Source: Trichoplax adhaerens | Taxonomy: Eukaryota > Placozoa > Uniplacotomia > Trichoplacea > Trichoplacidae | Direction of reading: 5' to 3' | Assembly (NCBI RefSeq): GCF_000150275.1 | Contig: NW_002060963.1 | Span: 529,262-593,261, forward strand | Length of the DNA: 64,000 nucleotides | Part shown: positions 62,687-64,000 of the stretch, in pieces | Numbering within the stretch: position 1 is the first letter of the stretch | How the letters are laid out: every line of letters begins with the position of its first letter | The notes under the pieces: generated by a model | The model's database searches: none | What the model saw: the letters and a program-made list of their open reading frames with translations, nothing else | Told to the model about the DNA's origin: nothing | Program-made: the position numbers and the translations under genes

Positions 62687-64000
62687 ATGGTGAATGTATA
62701 TGATCCTTGTTATTTTCCATTTTTTAGCTTACCGGATAAAATAATCTATGATATCTTTAATTTCTTATACGGAACTGACCTAGCTAAGCTTTGCTTGGTA
62801 TCCTCTCAGTTCAATCATTGGATATTTGCTCGAAATCAACTTGCGTGGAAAGATGCGATCTATTCTGAATTAAGTACAAATCCAGTCTTGATAAGCCAAG
62901 AAAGTTATCGAGATTTTTATAAGAGAGCCTATTTAGGATTATATCGGTGTATAATCGATAAAGTTTCAGAACGTAAAAAGTTGGGTATGGAACAGAAACG
63001 GAGTAGTGAAGATACGCCCAAATGTGTTTGGAGAAGCTCTTTTCTAGTTGAGAAAGAATATTCATATGGCCATTACTTAAAGCAAGAGAAAACACAACAA
63101 AACTCATCATGCATACGTGCTAATCTAGATCGACAAGATCGTTTACGCCGCTATTTGTGTACTGCAGCAAAACATGGTTACGAAGTTTGGGCAGCTACAT
63201 TATGCCATCAAGGGGCTAATATTTGTGGCCTCTATTTTACTCTTGGTCGTATTCATTTTGATAACTATGAAGATTATTTCTTGTGTCCATTATACTTTGC
63301 TACACTTGAAAATAATGAAAGAATGATTCAAAAAATTATAGAATTAGGAATTCGTTATCAATCGCCAAATCCATACTATATATTGCCATCGAATGATGCT
63401 AGTTTCGCAGAAGAAAATGCATCGGGTGATTATGTGACTTTTTCACTACATTTTTCAGATCTACAAGAAATGATTTGTAAAGTATTAATATGCATAAATG
63501 ATAATGCTGCCTTATTGGAGGCATTTTTAAATTCCTTGGATTTACCATCAATTCATCAAGCTGCAATCTATCAAAATATCGATGAATTCAGTAGATTTTT
63601 CGACTATAGTAGAAATTCTGATCTTAATGACATGGATCATTATAATATGACGCCTATAGTGTATTGCATATTGCTAAATCGAAAAGATATTGTTCGGTAC
63701 ATTTACAACTCAAGGACAGACATCATTGTTGGTCGTCGCTTAGCCGAATCTATTAAAACAGTATCAAGTAGTATTCCATATGATATGTTAAAAATTATAC
63801 GAGAACATGACAATAAATGCTATAAAGCTGTGGTATTTGGAATATTTGCTGATGAGAAAGTTTTTACTTCCGACAGATTTAAAGATGTACTTAGATTGAT
63901 CTTAATTGATCTCGTTGATGAAGATGTATTTTACGCTGCTTTTGACGGAGCTATTTCCTCTGGAAGCAATCAACTAATTAATTTATTAATTTTAGACTTA
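62687..64000 (+). CDS. F-box/ankyrin paralogue (copy C), cut by window end
   Basis: The frame opens with ATG at 62687 and stays open to the last base (438 codons seen). The F-box (FSLPDKIIYDIFNFLYGTDL, then LCLVSSQFNHWIFARNQLAW) and the block SYRDFYKRAYLGLYR match copy A closely. Further matches are EKEYSYGHYLKQ, YLCTAAKHGYEVWA, LCPLYFATLENN, LPSIHQAAIYQNIDE and MDHYNMTPIVYCIL. It is clearly diverged at many positions and retains an intact frame, so it looks functional as far as visible. It arose by tandem duplication with copy A. Confidence 0.87.
   Translation, partial: MVNVYDPCYFPFFSLPDKIIYDIFNFLYGTDLAKLCLVSSQFNHWIFARNQLAWKDAIYSELSTNPVLISQESYRDFYKRAYLGLYRCIIDKVSERKKLGMEQKRSSEDTPKCVWRSSFLVEKEYSYGHYLKQEKTQQNSSCIRANLDRQDRLRRYLCTAAKHGYEVWAATLCHQGANICGLYFTLGRIHFDNYEDYFLCPLYFATLENNERMIQKIIELGIRYQSPNPYYILPSNDASFAEENASGDYVTFSLHFSDLQEMICKVLICINDNAALLEAFLNSLDLPSIHQAAIYQNIDEFSRFFDYSRNSDLNDMDHYNMTPIVYCILLNRKDIVRYIYNSRTDIIVGRRLAESIKTVSSSIPYDMLKIIREHDNKCYKAVVFGIFADEKVFTSDRFKDVLRLILIDLVDEDVFYAAFDGAISSGSNQLINLLILDL

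Noticed and set aside
62811-63110. 99-codon minus-strand open frame
   Set aside because: It is antisense to the F-box region of copy C, which has a clear plus-strand frame and homology to copy A.

Overview
This window looks like animal nuclear DNA. It is strongly A+T-rich, its genes are split by short GT-AG introns, and the encoded proteins are metazoan orthologues with full domain architectures (TRIM9, KIF6, APLF, RSPH4A, TSNAX, a NAALADase-type peptidase). Base composition, intron size and gene set fit an early-branching aquatic animal. A placozoan of the Trichoplax/Hoilungia type is my best guess, but this is inference; I ran no database search. Exon models below were built by hand from splice signals, reading-frame phase and family conservation. 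In every complete spliced model the exon lengths sum to a whole number of codons.

Layout, left to right. 1-6600: A+T-rich DNA with no gene I can support except one weak short ORF. 6601-9679 (-): RSPH4A, a radial-spoke head protein of motile cilia. 9680-18418: long spacer with a GTAC/ACTGT-rich repeat cluster and a second tandem repeat. 18419-25468 (+): TRIM9, a RING/B-box/FN3/SPRY E3 ligase whose 4.35 kb first intron holds two minisatellite-like arrays. 26222-29851 (-): a selenoprotein L-type protein with two in-frame TGA codons in a UxxU arrangement and a SECIS-like hairpin downstream of its stop. 31564-38271 (+): KIF6, 24 exons, probably ciliary. 39869-42866 (-): APLF, a DNA double-strand-break repair scaffold. 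42867-45560: spacer with a foldback element and a second GTAC-rich cluster. 45561-46995 (+): a translin-associated factor X paralogue. 48246-54646 (-): an M28B NAALADase-type metallopeptidase. 56310-57523 (-): a second TSNAX copy. 57524-58333: short divergent spacer with a 22-bp tandem repeat. 58334-64000 (+): tandem array of F-box/ankyrin genes made of one complete copy, one C-terminal relic and one copy cut by the window edge.

Functionally this is ordinary mixed eukaryotic gene order. Two genes serve motile cilia (RSPH4A, KIF6). APLF acts in end joining, and TSNAX pairs with translin in the C3PO nuclease. The most notable content is the selenoprotein gene: a standard annotation pipeline would truncate or split it at the TGA codons. 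Next come the peptidase with an intact di-zinc centre but a lost glutamate-recognition set, the duplicated TSNAX genes, and related GTAC-rich repeat clusters in three separate divergent intergenic spacers.
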